Positions 8,409-17,281 of a DNA stretch of 64,000 bases are shown one piece after another. The first letter of the stretch is position 1. Every line of letters starts with the position of its first letter. A program made the position numbers and the translations under genes. The notes under the pieces were generated by a model. It ran no database searches, had not been told where the DNA came from, and saw only the letters and a list, made by a program, of their open reading frames with translations. The DNA is from Allomuricauda sp. (GTDB lineage: Bacteria; Bacteroidota; Bacteroidia; Flavobacteriales; Flavobacteriaceae), in NCBI GenBank assembly GCA_017795045.1, contig CP051244.1, positions 2,716,767-2,780,766 of the forward strand. The letters run 5' to 3'.

Positions 8409-9185
8409 ATGAAACCTTCAAAAACCTTAATTTATGACGGCAGTTTCAATGGCTTCCTCACTGCCGTCTTTGTTGCTTTCGACGAAAAAATCAATGTGAC
8501 CGACATCCAAAAAAATGGTCAAGGTCAGAATGGACTGTTTTCAGAGACCGAAACCATCTTCACCCATGTAGAAAAGGCCAAAAGGGTCTGGAACGGAATC
8601 AGAAACAAAAGCCATAATGCCATTGCCAATGTGTACTTTGCCTTTTTGAGTGAAACCGAAGGGGTCGAACTGATGCTCTATACCTACATTCAAAAACTGA
8701 TGGCCACCACCCTTGGAAAGCAAATGGATTATTCTGATGGGATTGTGCTTTACATTGACCAATTGGCCAAAAAAGTGGGTCGCGAAAAACACCGAATGGA
8801 AGCCTTTGTCCGCTTCCAACTGACCAAGGATGATATCTATTTTGCCAACATTGAACCTGACTTTGATGTGTTGCCCCTGATTTCAAAACATTTTCGCAAC
8901 CGCTACGCAGACCAGCAATGGCTGATCTATGATGTGAAACGTAAATATGGTATCTACTATAACCTGGACCATGTAGAAATGGTCTCGCTCAATCTGAAGG
9001 AAATCCATTTTAATAAAATCCATAAAAGTGATGCTTTTTTGAGCGAGGAATACGATTACCAGACCCTATGGAACGATTATTTTAAAAGTACCGGTATCAA
9101 ATCCCGTATCAACCCAAAATTGCACACACAACACGTACCCAAACGGTATTGGAAATATTTGAGTGAGAAAAAGGAGGCCGTTTAA
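8409..9185 (+). CDS. DUF4130 / TIGR03915-type DNA metabolism protein, radical SAM partner
   Basis: About 258 residues. The opening KTLIYDGSFNGFLTAVF and the hallmark KKVGREKHRMEAFVRFQ near residues 122-138 match the DUF4130/TIGR03915 family, the constant partner of the upstream radical SAM family. In many bacteria this domain is fused to a uracil-DNA-glycosylase-like domain; here the protein ends without one (LHTQHVPKRYWKYLSEKKEAV), so this is the short form. A C-terminal segment with HFRNRYADQQWLIYDVKRKYGIYY is typical of the family. The function is presumed repair or modification of DNA but has not been shown. A GTG three codons upstream of the ATG could also be the start. The 170-bp gap from the radical SAM gene holds a repeat. 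Confidence 0.85.
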   Translation: MKPSKTLIYDGSFNGFLTAVFVAFDEKINVTDIQKNGQGQNGLFSETETIFTHVEKAKRVWNGIRNKSHNAIANVYFAFLSETEGVELMLYTYIQKLMATTLGKQMDYSDGIVLYIDQLAKKVGREKHRMEAFVRFQLTKDDIYFANIEPDFDVLPLISKHFRNRYADQQWLIYDVKRKYGIYYNLDHVEMVSLNLKEIHFNKIHKSDAFLSEEYDYQTLWNDYFKSTGIKSRINPKLHTQHVPKRYWKYLSEKKEAV

Positions 9186-9232
9186 CTGATTTTCTCGGTT
9201 AACAAGTATCTTTCAAGAAAACAGAAAAGCGT

Positions 9233-10009
9233 ATGGCTTACAAACAATTGAAACTTTGGTTTGATGTGGAATTGGCCCAACTATTGGCCAATAAGCTATC
9301 TGAAGAAGGTATTCCCATAAATCACGAATCGTTTACAAGTACAGTTTCGGAAAGAGTTGACAAACTGGAGCTAAAAGATAGAATTGAGTGTATAGCCGAT
9401 ACTTTACACTCCCATTTAAATGATGATTACCTTACCAATTTAAATCATTTGTTAGCCATTTTGGGTCCTGAGAATGAAAAAGAGACAGGCATGTTTAAAG
9501 AGTTTTATTGGATTATGCCGATTGCCAAATATGTTGAAAAGTATGGCCTTGGTCATTTTGAACAATCCATGGAGGCCATTGGGGAAATCACCAAACGCAA
9601 TACCGGGGAGTATACCATCAGACCCTTTCTTGAAAAACACCCTGAACAGACATTAAAAGTGCTTATTCAATGGTCTAAGAGCCCTAACAAACATGTACGT
9701 CGTTTATCCAGTGAAGGGGTAAGACCACGATTGCCATGGGCAAAAAAGCTGAACATGTTTGTACACGACCCATCCCCCATCTTTCCAATTCTGGAGAATC
9801 TTAAGGACGACCCCAGTAAATATGTCCAAACCTCGGTAGCAAATACCATCAACGACATCCTAAAAGACAACCCTAACAAAGCCAAAAAAATGGTTCAATC
9901 ATGGATGCCCCAAGCCACCAAAGAGCGTAAATGGATCATTAAACATGCCCTTCGGAACTTAATAAAATCCAATGATATTTGGGCCTCTGGAGTCCTAAAG
10001 AAACTTTAA
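9233..10009 (+). CDS. DNA alkylation repair protein, HEAT-like AlkC/AlkD family
   Basis: A 258-residue helical protein that resembles the HEAT-repeat 3-methyladenine DNA glycosylases AlkC/AlkD. Supporting segments are HVRRLSSEGVRPRLPW (middle) and the repeat-like KDDPSKYVQTSVANTINDILKDNP followed by RKWIIKHALRNLIK. AlkC-type enzymes remove 3-methylated purines; the specificity here is inferred only from the resemblance to AlkC. It follows the DUF4130 gene by 47 bp on the same strand, so it may be part of the damage-inducible unit started at 6949. The gene ends 2 bp before the convergent 10012 gene. Confidence 0.8.
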   Translation: MAYKQLKLWFDVELAQLLANKLSEEGIPINHESFTSTVSERVDKLELKDRIECIADTLHSHLNDDYLTNLNHLLAILGPENEKETGMFKEFYWIMPIAKYVEKYGLGHFEQSMEAIGEITKRNTGEYTIRPFLEKHPEQTLKVLIQWSKSPNKHVRRLSSEGVRPRLPWAKKLNMFVHDPSPIFPILENLKDDPSKYVQTSVANTINDILKDNPNKAKKMVQSWMPQATKERKWIIKHALRNLIKSNDIWASGVLKKL

Positions 10010-10011
10010 TC

Positions 10012-10536
10012 TTATTTGCTTCGCTCCCCAACAAAATGATCGCTCTTATTTTTGAACAGCACATTAAAACTGGTCAAGCTACCATAAACACGGGTGATGT
10101 ATTGCTGTAGGTCCACCTTTTCCTGATCATCCAGATTTTTACTGCTGTTGATCTTTTGTTCCATCACCCGGATGCGGTCACGGACCATCACGATCTTATG
10201 GAAAAAGGTCTCAATGGGCATTTCCTTGTTCTGGGTGGCATCATCAGTTTCCAAAACCAATTTTCCACCTTTCCATTTATCGGCAATAGCCACTTTCTCA
10301 TGGGTATCGCTCCATTTTTCCAAAATCTTCACCAAGGAACGCTCCACATCAAAAAAACTGACCGTGTCCACTTCGTCCTCTACTGCTTCAATCACCTCAA
10401 ATTCGGAATCCAAATCAATGGTTTCCAATCCATTTTCCAAAAATGTGACCCAATAATGCTTGGATGATACATTGGTCACCACCCCTTTACCATACTCAGG
10501 GTGTTCAATTCGAGAGCCAATACCCAATAATTTCAT
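10012..10536 (-). CDS. Conserved hypothetical protein with N-terminal Tudor-like domain
   Basis: I do not recognise a named family. It has 174 residues: residues 5-50 (GIGSRIEHPEYGKGVV through ENGLETIDLDSEFEVIE) look like a small beta-barrel of the Tudor/CarD-like kind, similar in pattern to the C-terminal tail of the UvrD/PcrA helicase at 24170 (LVNHTRFGRGKVVKIE). The rest is charged and helical (about 60-174). Tudor-like tails of UvrD and PcrA contact RNA polymerase or repair partners, so a role in coupling repair to transcription is possible but speculative. It lies between the AlkC-like gene and uvrA, on the opposite strand to both. Confidence 0.6.
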   Translation of the reverse strand: MKLLGIGSRIEHPEYGKGVVTNVSSKHYWVTFLENGLETIDLDSEFEVIEAVEDEVDTVSFFDVERSLVKILEKWSDTHEKVAIADKWKGGKLVLETDDATQNKEMPIETFFHKIVMVRDRIRVMEQKINSSKNLDDQEKVDLQQYITRVYGSLTSFNVLFKNKSDHFVGERSK

Positions 10537-10552
10537 TTTTTATAATTAATGT

Positions 10553-10617
10553 CGTTTCGAAGAAGCTTTGCATCTGAGAAATCTAGATTTCTCCCATTCG
10601 GTCGAAATGACTGTTTT
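10553..10617. repeat. REP-like palindromic repeat upstream of uvrA
   Basis: Contains a perfect 18-bp palindrome GAGAAATCTAGATTTCTC (10576-10593). This equals the two terminal repeats of the 110-133 bp elements at 43879, 45494 and 45650 joined end to end by TA, and it is followed by TCGAAATGACT as in those elements. Confidence 0.65.
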
Positions 10618-10690
10618 TCAAACTCAAAAATAAATCATCAATTAACAAAAACGAAACCTGTACCTCTTTCTTTTTTACAGGTCAAATCGC

Positions 10691-10698
10691 TACTTTTG
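10691..10698 (+). promoter_or_regulatory. Possible uvrA -7 box
   Basis: TACTTTTG fits TAnnTTTG and lies 19 bp before the uvrA ATG. There is no clear -33 element. Confidence 0.35.
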
Positions 10699-10716
10699 AA
10701 GCTTTGCTATGATTTT

Positions 10717-13578
10717 ATGGTTAACTACGAAGAACATATTGAGGTTAAAGGCGCTAGGGTCCATAACCTGAAAAATATTGACGTTACCATTCCCCGTGAA
10801 AAACTCGTAGTGATCACCGGTCTTTCGGGCAGTGGAAAATCCTCTTTGGCCTTTGATACCATTTATGCCGAAGGCCAACGACGCTACATAGAAACCTTCT
10901 CGGCTTATGCCAGGCAGTTCTTGGGTGGATTGGAACGTCCCGATGTGGATAAAATTGATGGTCTGTCACCTGTGATTGCCATTGAGCAGAAAACCACCTC
11001 AAAATCGCCCCGATCAACCGTGGGCACCATCACCGAGGTATACGACTTTCTCCGATTGTTGTTTGCGCGGGCCGGCGATGCCTATAGTTTCAATACTGGT
11101 GAAAAGATGGTCAGTTATAGTGATGAGCAAATCAAGGATTTGATCATTGAAGCCTACCTCGATAAAAAAATCAACATATTGGCCCCCGTGGTCAAATCCA
11201 GAAAGGGACACTATCGGGAATTGTTCGAACAAATCGGCAAACAAGGATTTGTAAAAGTGCGTGTAGATGGTGAAGTGTTGGACATCACCAAGGGAATGAA
11301 GGTAGACCGTTACAAAACTCACGATATCGAGATTGTCATTGACCGATTGAAAGTTTCGGAAAGTGAAGATTTCCATAAACGCTTGGGCGAGACCATCAAT
11401 ACGGCCATGTACAGTGGCGACAATGTACTCATGGTCTTGGAAGAAGGGGAAACCGTTCCCCGCTATTTCAGTAGAGATCTTATGTGTCCTTCCACGGGCA
11501 TCTCCTACCCCACTCCGGAACCCAATACCTTTTCCTTCAATTCCCCAAAGGGCATGTGCCCAGAGTGCAGCGGTTTGGGGCACGTTCATGAGATCAACGA
11601 ACAAAAGATCATCCCCAATCCAAAACTGTCTATCAAGGCAGGTGGATTGGCCCCACTGGGCGAATACAAGAAATCTTGGGCCTTCAAACAATTGGAGACC
11701 ATTGCCCAACGCTATGGTTTTGAACTGACCGATCCCATTGAAAAAATCCCAGCGGAAGCCATGGAAATCATTTTAAATGGCGGAAAGGACAGCTTTGAGG
11801 TGGATTCCAAGACCTTAGGCGTAAAACGGCAATACAAAATTGATTACGAAGGCATTTCCAATTTTATAAAGACCCAGTTCGAAGAGGCCAATTCAACGTC
11901 CATTAAACGGTGGGCCAAAGACTATATGGACAAGGTCCAATGCCCTTCCTGTGAAGGTGCGCGGCTACGCAAGGAATCGCTCTACTTTAAGATCGGGGAC
12001 AGAAATATTGCCCAACTGGCCCAAATGGACATTGCCGAACTGGCCACTTTTTTCAAAAAACTTGAAAGCTCCCTCGAGGGCAACCAAAAGATAATCGCCG
12101 AGGAAATCATCAAGGAAATCAAGACCCGGGTGCAATTTTTATTGGATGTGGGCTTGGACTACCTCTCCTTGAACCGAAGTTCCAAATCGCTTTCGGGTGG
12201 TGAGGCACAGCGCATCCGATTGGCTACGCAGATTGGCTCCCAACTGGTGGGTGTCCTCTATATTCTGGATGAACCCAGTATTGGTCTGCATCAACGGGAC
12301 AACGAACGATTGATCCATTCCTTGGAATCCCTTCGGGATATTGGAAACTCCGTAATTGTAGTGGAACACGACCGGGATATGATAGAACATGCAGACCATG
12401 TGATCGATATTGGCCCTAAAGCGGGCCGGCATGGAGGAGAAATCATCTCCGAAGGCACCCCCGCGGAACTGAAGAACCACCATACCCTTACCGCACAATA
12501 CATCACAGGGGAGCAGGAAATTCCCGTTCCTGCCGAACGGAGGAAAGGAACTGGTAAAAAAATCGTGCTTTCCGGGTGCACTGGGAACAATCTAAAAAAT
12601 GTTACCGCCGAGTTCCCTTTGGGAAAACTGATAGGCGTCACGGGAGTATCGGGCAGTGGGAAATCCACCTTGATCAACGAGACCCTCTACCCTATCATGA
12701 ATGCGCATTACTTCAACGGGGTCAAAAAACCCATGCCCTATAAAAAAATTACCGGGCTCCAACATATCGACAAGGTCATTGACATCAACCAATCGCCCAT
12801 TGGACGCACACCACGCTCCAATCCAGCCACCTACACAGGTGTTTTTAGCGAGATTAGAGCCCTTTTTGCAAAGACCACCGAAGCCACTATCCGGGGATAC
12901 AAACCCGGTCGGTTCAGTTTTAATGTGGCCGGGGGACGATGTGAAACCTGCCAAGGTGGGGGCTTAAAGGTGATTGAAATGAACTTTTTGCCCGATGTTT
13001 ATGTGGAATGTGAAACCTGTAACGGGAAGCGTTTCAATCGGGAAACCTTGGAAATTCGGTACAAGGGCAAGTCCATTGCCGATGTTTTGGATATGACCAT
13101 CAACGAAGCCGTGGATTTCTTTGAGAACATCCCCAAAATTTATCGCAAACTAAAGACAATAAAAGATGTGGGATTGGGTTATATATCTCTGGGACAACAG
13201 TCCACCACCCTTTCCGGTGGAGAGGCACAACGGGTAAAGTTGGCCACAGAGCTTTCCAAGCGCGATACCGGAAATACATTTTATATCCTCGACGAACCTA
13301 CAACTGGATTACATTTTGAAGACATCCGGGTGCTCATGGAAGTACTTGACCAATTGGTGGACAAAGGAAACACCATTCTGGTCATTGAGCATAACATGGA
13401 TGTGATCAAAATGATGGACCACATCATAGATATTGGCTATGAAGGTGGCCGCGGCGGAGGAATGGTCGTAGCTACCGGAACTCCAGAGGAAGTGGCCAAG
13501 GATACGAAGAGCTATACAGCCAAGTTTTTAAAGAAAGAACTGGAAAATACAAAACAGAAGATTGCACGGGCAGTTTAA
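10717..13578 (+). CDS. uvrA: Excinuclease ABC subunit A
   Basis: The damage-recognition ATPase of nucleotide excision repair, 953 residues from the ATG at 10717 (opening [20 protein letters not shown]). Two ABC ATPase modules are clear: Walker [10 protein letters not shown] near residue 35 with signature [17 protein letters not shown], and a second Walker [10 protein letters not shown] with [17 protein letters not shown] and its own [10 protein letters not shown]. The C-terminal zinc finger is complete (CETCQGGG ... CETCNGKRF). The N-terminal zinc site reads CPSTGISY where many UvrAs have CPxC, followed by CPECSGLG, so one Cys ligand is missing. A longer open frame upstream reads through a palindromic repeat and is not used. 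The LOG-family gene follows 9 nt later. Confidence 0.97.
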   Translation: MVNYEEHIEVKGARVHNLKNIDVTIPREKLVVITGLSGSGKSSLAFDTIYAEGQRRYIETFSAYARQFLGGLERPDVDKIDGLSPVIAIEQKTTSKSPRSTVGTITEVYDFLRLLFARAGDAYSFNTGEKMVSYSDEQIKDLIIEAYLDKKINILAPVVKSRKGHYRELFEQIGKQGFVKVRVDGEVLDITKGMKVDRYKTHDIEIVIDRLKVSESEDFHKRLGETINTAMYSGDNVLMVLEEGETVPRYFSRDLMCPSTGISYPTPEPNTFSFNSPKGMCPECSGLGHVHEINEQKIIPNPKLSIKAGGLAPLGEYKKSWAFKQLETIAQRYGFELTDPIEKIPAEAMEIILNGGKDSFEVDSKTLGVKRQYKIDYEGISNFIKTQFEEANSTSIKRWAKDYMDKVQCPSCEGARLRKESLYFKIGDRNIAQLAQMDIAELATFFKKLESSLEGNQKIIAEEIIKEIKTRVQFLLDVGLDYLSLNRSSKSLSGGEAQRIRLATQIGSQLVGVLYILDEPSIGLHQRDNERLIHSLESLRDIGNSVIVVEHDRDMIEHADHVIDIGPKAGRHGGEIISEGTPAELKNHHTLTAQYITGEQEIPVPAERRKGTGKKIVLSGCTGNNLKNVTAEFPLGKLIGVTGVSGSGKSTLINETLYPIMNAHYFNGVKKPMPYKKITGLQHIDKVIDINQSPIGRTPRSNPATYTGVFSEIRALFAKTTEATIRGYKPGRFSFNVAGGRCETCQGGGLKVIEMNFLPDVYVECETCNGKRFNRETLEIRYKGKSIADVLDMTINEAVDFFENIPKIYRKLKTIKDVGLGYISLGQQSTTLSGGEAQRVKLATELSKRDTGNTFYILDEPTTGLHFEDIRVLMEVLDQLVDKGNTILVIEHNMDVIKMMDHIIDIGYEGGRGGGMVVATGTPEEVAKDTKSYTAKFLKKELENTKQKIARAV

Positions 13579-13587
13579 ATTATAATT

Positions 13588-14280
13588 ATGCAGATGCGAA
13601 AAGAACAACATACCAAAGGATGGAATGAGATAAAGACAAACGACTCATGGGCCATATTCAAGATTATGGGCGAGTTTGTCAATGGATTTGAAAAAATGAG
13701 CCAGATTGGTCCCTGTGTGTCCATATTCGGCTCTGCTAGGGTACGCCCCGGACAACCCTATTACGACTTGGCCGTCAAAATCTCCCAAAAAGTGGCCGAA
13801 TCCGGCTACGGGATCATCACTGGAGGTGGTCCAGGCATCATGGAGGCAGGAAACAAAGGCGCCAATATGGCTGGTGGAACTTCCGTGGGATTGAACATTG
13901 ACCTACCCTTTGAGCAACATGACAATCCATTTATAGATGAAGACAAAAGCTTGGATTTTGATTATTTCTTTGTACGAAAGGTAATGTTCGTAAAATACTC
14001 CCAAGGGTTTGTGGTCATGCCCGGGGGCTTTGGCACCTTAGATGAACTCTTTGAGGCCATCACCCTTATCCAAACGCATAAAATACAGAAGTTTCCCATT
14101 ATTTTGGTGGGCACGGAATTCTGGAAGGGATTACTGGATTGGATCAAGAATACTATGCTGGAAGCGGGCAACATCAGCCCGACCGATTTAGACCTCATCC
14201 AACTGGTGGACACCGAGGAAGAGGTCGTTGAAATCATCGACGCATTTTACAAAGGGCATGATCTTAGCCCCAACTTCTAA
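13588..14280 (+). CDS. LOG family (TIGR00730) nucleotide 5'-monophosphate phosphoribohydrolase
   Basis: A 230-residue Rossmann-like protein of the TIGR00730/LOG family, which hydrolyses (cytokinin-type or purine) nucleoside 5'-monophosphates to base and ribose-5-phosphate. The two family motifs are present: GGGPGIMEAGNKGA and PGGFGTLDELFE, which form the phosphoribosyl site and catalytic loop. An N-terminal extension of about 40 residues precedes the Rossmann strand (VSIFGSARVRPGQPYY). The gene is 9 nt downstream of uvrA and its end overlaps the next gene, so the three are probably co-transcribed. Confidence 0.85.
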   Translation: MQMRKEQHTKGWNEIKTNDSWAIFKIMGEFVNGFEKMSQIGPCVSIFGSARVRPGQPYYDLAVKISQKVAESGYGIITGGGPGIMEAGNKGANMAGGTSVGLNIDLPFEQHDNPFIDEDKSLDFDYFFVRKVMFVKYSQGFVVMPGGFGTLDELFEAITLIQTHKIQKFPIILVGTEFWKGLLDWIKNTMLEAGNISPTDLDLIQLVDTEEEVVEIIDAFYKGHDLSPNF

Positions 14281-17122
14281 AAATTCCTTCTTGACGGCGC
14301 GTTTCTCCTTAATCCAAATTTCTTTGCTGTTCTTTTCAGTATGTTCCTCTTTATGGGGGCAACATACTAATGACATTACGGCAATTCTGGATGATGAAAC
14401 CCAAGAGATACAAATACGACAAGAGTTTACATACGTCAATACTTCCCAAAATGGGGTTTCCACCCTCTACTTTAATGATTGGAACCATGCCTACGCCAAT
14501 AAAAACACTGCATTGGCCAAACGCTTCGCCGAAGAATTCAACCGTAGCCTACATTTGGCCAAGGACAAGGAACGAGGCTTTACCCATATAAAAACCATAG
14601 TTGGCAATGACTATTCCGGACTGGATTGGGAACGTGTGAAAAATAAGGATGTCATCGCCGTTAAATTGGGCCATAGTATAGAGCCTGGGGAATCCATTCA
14701 ACTGTTCTTCACCTATACCGTACAACTGCCCAGTGCCAAATTCACCTCCTATGGGTTTACCGGTCAGGGCTACAACCTTAAGGATTGGTATTTAACTCCT
14801 GCGGTTTTAAATGGTGAATGGCACTTGTATGACAATATCAATCTGGATGATCTGTATACGGATGTCACCAATACCACAATCAACCTGAAGTATCCGGAGA
14901 AGCTTTTTTTGGCCACCAATTTTGATGAATCAAACTCAACCAAGTTTCCCGGCGGTCAATACGTAACCCTCTCTGGACAAAATCGGAAAAGCTGTGAGAT
15001 CATTTTAAGCCCCTATAAAAAATTCACCAAACATATTACGAGCCACCTTACCGTGACTTCGGATTTGGAGTCCAACAAGTATGATGAAATATCCCAAGGG
15101 ATTTCCATAAATAGAGTGGCTCAATTTCTGGAGGAAAATCTAGGAAAGTACCCCCATGACAATCTATTGGTGAGCGAGTTTAATTACAACAAGGCACCCT
15201 TGTACGGTATCAACCAACTTCCCTCTTTCATTAGGCCATACGAAGAACGCTTCCAGTTTGAAATGAAGTTTCTCAAAACGGCCATCAACAGCTATCTCAA
15301 AGAAACTTTGTTCCTTGACCCCAGAAAAGAACGCTGGGTAAACGATGCCATTGCGTATTACCTCATGATCAAATACGTGGAAGACCATTACCCCAAGCAG
15401 AAATTGGCCGGTAAACTATCCAAGGTATGGGGAATCAGAGGGTTTCATTTGGCACAAATGGACTTTAATGAACAATATGCTTTGTTAAGTATGTTGCCCA
15501 TCCGAAAAAATATTGATCAGGCATTGACCGTTCGCAACGATTCCTTGATCAAGTTCAACCAAAAAATCGCAAACGGGTACAAAGCAGGCTTGGGCATGTC
15601 CTACCTTTCGGAATATCTGGGAGATAAAAAAGTGGACAGCAGCATCATTGCATTCTACAAGGAACACCGCCTAGCACCCAAAGTAAATGCCATGGATTTT
15701 AGAAAAACCTTGGAACAGTTTGCGGACAAGGACATAAAGTGGTTTTTTGATGAATATGTGGGTACGGATAAAAAGATTGATTTTAAAATCAAGAGTGTGG
15801 ACAAGACCGAAGATTCCATCTCTTTGGTCCTAAAGAACAAGAGAGGTACCAATGTTCCCATTTCATTGTTTGGTATGCAAAAGGATTCCGTGATTTCGCA
15901 GTATTGGTTCACGGACATTGACTCCACAAAGACCGTTACCATCCACAGAAATGGAGAAGATCGGATGGTACTGAACTACGACCAAAAAATACCGGAATTC
16001 AACCAACGGGACAATTGGAAGACTCTAAACGGTTTTTTCTCCAGCAACAAAAAGCTGAAATTCCAATTTTTCAAGGATACTGAAGACCCCTATTACAACC
16101 AAGTGTTCTACGTCCCCATTGCCAACTTCAATATTTATGATGGCATCACCCCTGGAATGCGTATTTACAACAAGACCTTTTTGGAACGGCCCTTTCAGTA
16201 CGATATCTCCCCCACCTATTCCTTTTTGGAACGCACCATGGTAGGGAAGGCAACCTTCCATTACAGAAAATATCATCAAAAAACTGGGTTGTACGTCACC
16301 AATTATTCCATTACCGGTTCCACTTCCCATTTTCAGGTAAACTCTAGATTCTCCACCCTTACCCCAGCGGTGAGTTTTGGGTGGCGACCCAATGACCTGC
16401 TTTCCAATCGTAGACAAAGCTTGCTTTTTAGATACCGGAATGTCTTTAGGAGCATCGATGACAATATTGCGGATCAAATTGACACCGACCCGGATTATAG
16501 TGTGATGAACGTCCGCTTTATTGATGTGGATAACAATATCCTGAACTATAATTCTTGGTTTTTGGATGCCCAACACTCCAGTGATTTTACCAAGCTTGCC
16601 TTTGAAATGGAGTATCGGAAACTTTTTCAGAGCAACAGACAATTGAACCTAAGGCTGTATGCTGGAAAGTTTTTGCGGAACAAGACCGAGTCCAATTTCT
16701 TCAGCTTTGCCTTGGATCGACCAACCGATTATATGTTTGACCTAAGTTATTTGGGGCGGTCCGAAAGTACAGGGCTATATAGTCAGCAAATTATCATATC
16801 TGAAGGAGGGTTTAAATCAAAACTTGATAATCCGTTTGCCAATGATTGGATCGTGACCACCAATGCCAGCACCAACATTTGGAGGTGGATTGAAGCCTAT
16901 GGCGATATAGGCTACCTTAAAAACAAAGGAGAAGACGCCCGTTTTGTATACGACTCCGGGATACGACTCAATTTGGTCACCGATTATTTTGAACTCTATT
17001 TTCCCGTTTACTCCAATAGAGGCTGGGAAATTGCCCAAAATAACTACGAGGAACGTATTCGTTTTATAGTCACCATTAGCCCCAAGACCTTGGTAGGGCT
17101 GTTTACCCGTAAATGGTTTTAA
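14258..17122 (+). CDS. Degenerate M1-peptidase-like protein fused to a C-terminal beta-barrel-like domain
   Basis: About 954 residues with a signal peptide (cut near SSLWGQ). Residues to about 530 follow the plan of M1 aminopeptidases (an N-terminal beta domain, then a helical domain), but the active site is gone: the GxMEN loop reads YGINQ, no HExxH zinc motif is present anywhere in the protein, and the helix that normally has WLNEGFA reads WVNDAIAYY. From about residue 600 the sequence alternates polar and aromatic residues in beta strands (for example TFHYRKYHQKTGLYVTNYS) and ends in Phe, as outer-membrane barrels do. A surface or secretion role is inferred. The ATG at 14258 gives a normal signal peptide; one ten codons upstream is possible. 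It overlaps the LOG gene by 23 nt. Confidence 0.7.
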   Translation: MILAPTSKNSFLTARFSLIQISLLFFSVCSSLWGQHTNDITAILDDETQEIQIRQEFTYVNTSQNGVSTLYFNDWNHAYANKNTALAKRFAEEFNRSLHLAKDKERGFTHIKTIVGNDYSGLDWERVKNKDVIAVKLGHSIEPGESIQLFFTYTVQLPSAKFTSYGFTGQGYNLKDWYLTPAVLNGEWHLYDNINLDDLYTDVTNTTINLKYPEKLFLATNFDESNSTKFPGGQYVTLSGQNRKSCEIILSPYKKFTKHITSHLTVTSDLESNKYDEISQGISINRVAQFLEENLGKYPHDNLLVSEFNYNKAPLYGINQLPSFIRPYEERFQFEMKFLKTAINSYLKETLFLDPRKERWVNDAIAYYLMIKYVEDHYPKQKLAGKLSKVWGIRGFHLAQMDFNEQYALLSMLPIRKNIDQALTVRNDSLIKFNQKIANGYKAGLGMSYLSEYLGDKKVDSSIIAFYKEHRLAPKVNAMDFRKTLEQFADKDIKWFFDEYVGTDKKIDFKIKSVDKTEDSISLVLKNKRGTNVPISLFGMQKDSVISQYWFTDIDSTKTVTIHRNGEDRMVLNYDQKIPEFNQRDNWKTLNGFFSSNKKLKFQFFKDTEDPYYNQVFYVPIANFNIYDGITPGMRIYNKTFLERPFQYDISPTYSFLERTMVGKATFHYRKYHQKTGLYVTNYSITGSTSHFQVNSRFSTLTPAVSFGWRPNDLLSNRRQSLLFRYRNVFRSIDDNIADQIDTDPDYSVMNVRFIDVDNNILNYNSWFLDAQHSSDFTKLAFEMEYRKLFQSNRQLNLRLYAGKFLRNKTESNFFSFALDRPTDYMFDLSYLGRSESTGLYSQQIIISEGGFKSKLDNPFANDWIVTTNASTNIWRWIEAYGDIGYLKNKGEDARFVYDSGIRLNLVTDYFELYFPVYSNRGWEIAQNNYEERIRFIVTISPKTLVGLFTRKWF

Positions 17123-17171
17123 TTTTATCATATTCCCAAAAAATACCCTTCAAACAAAAACTAATTTTAGG

Positions 17172-17194
17172 ATATGTTTGTTTTTTGAACATAT
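17172..17194. promoter_or_regulatory. Inverted repeat upstream of the BCKDH E1 gene
   Basis: ATATGTT (17172-17178) and AACATAT (17188-17194) are exact inverted copies separated by 9 nt, about 60 bp above the likely core promoter. It could be an operator; nothing else supports that. Confidence 0.3.
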
Positions 17195-17231
17195 TATTAT
17201 TGAATTGTCATTTTATTAACAGGGTTTCATA

Positions 17232-17262
17232 TTGCTGTTTTGATTGTATTTTAGTACTTTCG
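17232..17262 (+). promoter_or_regulatory. Likely promoter of the BCKDH E1 gene
   Basis: A -33-like TTG (17232-17234), a 20-nt spacer and TACTTTCG (17255-17262), one base off TAnnTTTG, lie about 20 bp ahead of the ATG at 17282. Confidence 0.45.
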
Positions 17263-17281
17263 CAGAAATCTTCGACTGCCC

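Noticed and set aside
6021..9185. The CI-like repressor, considered as the remains of a prophage.
   Set aside because: No integrase, attachment site or structural phage genes are present, and the neighbours are repair genes.
10549..10716. A 56-residue N-terminal extension of uvrA.
   Set aside because: It is a translation of a palindromic repeat and spacer; UvrA proteins start near the [14 protein letters not shown] segment.
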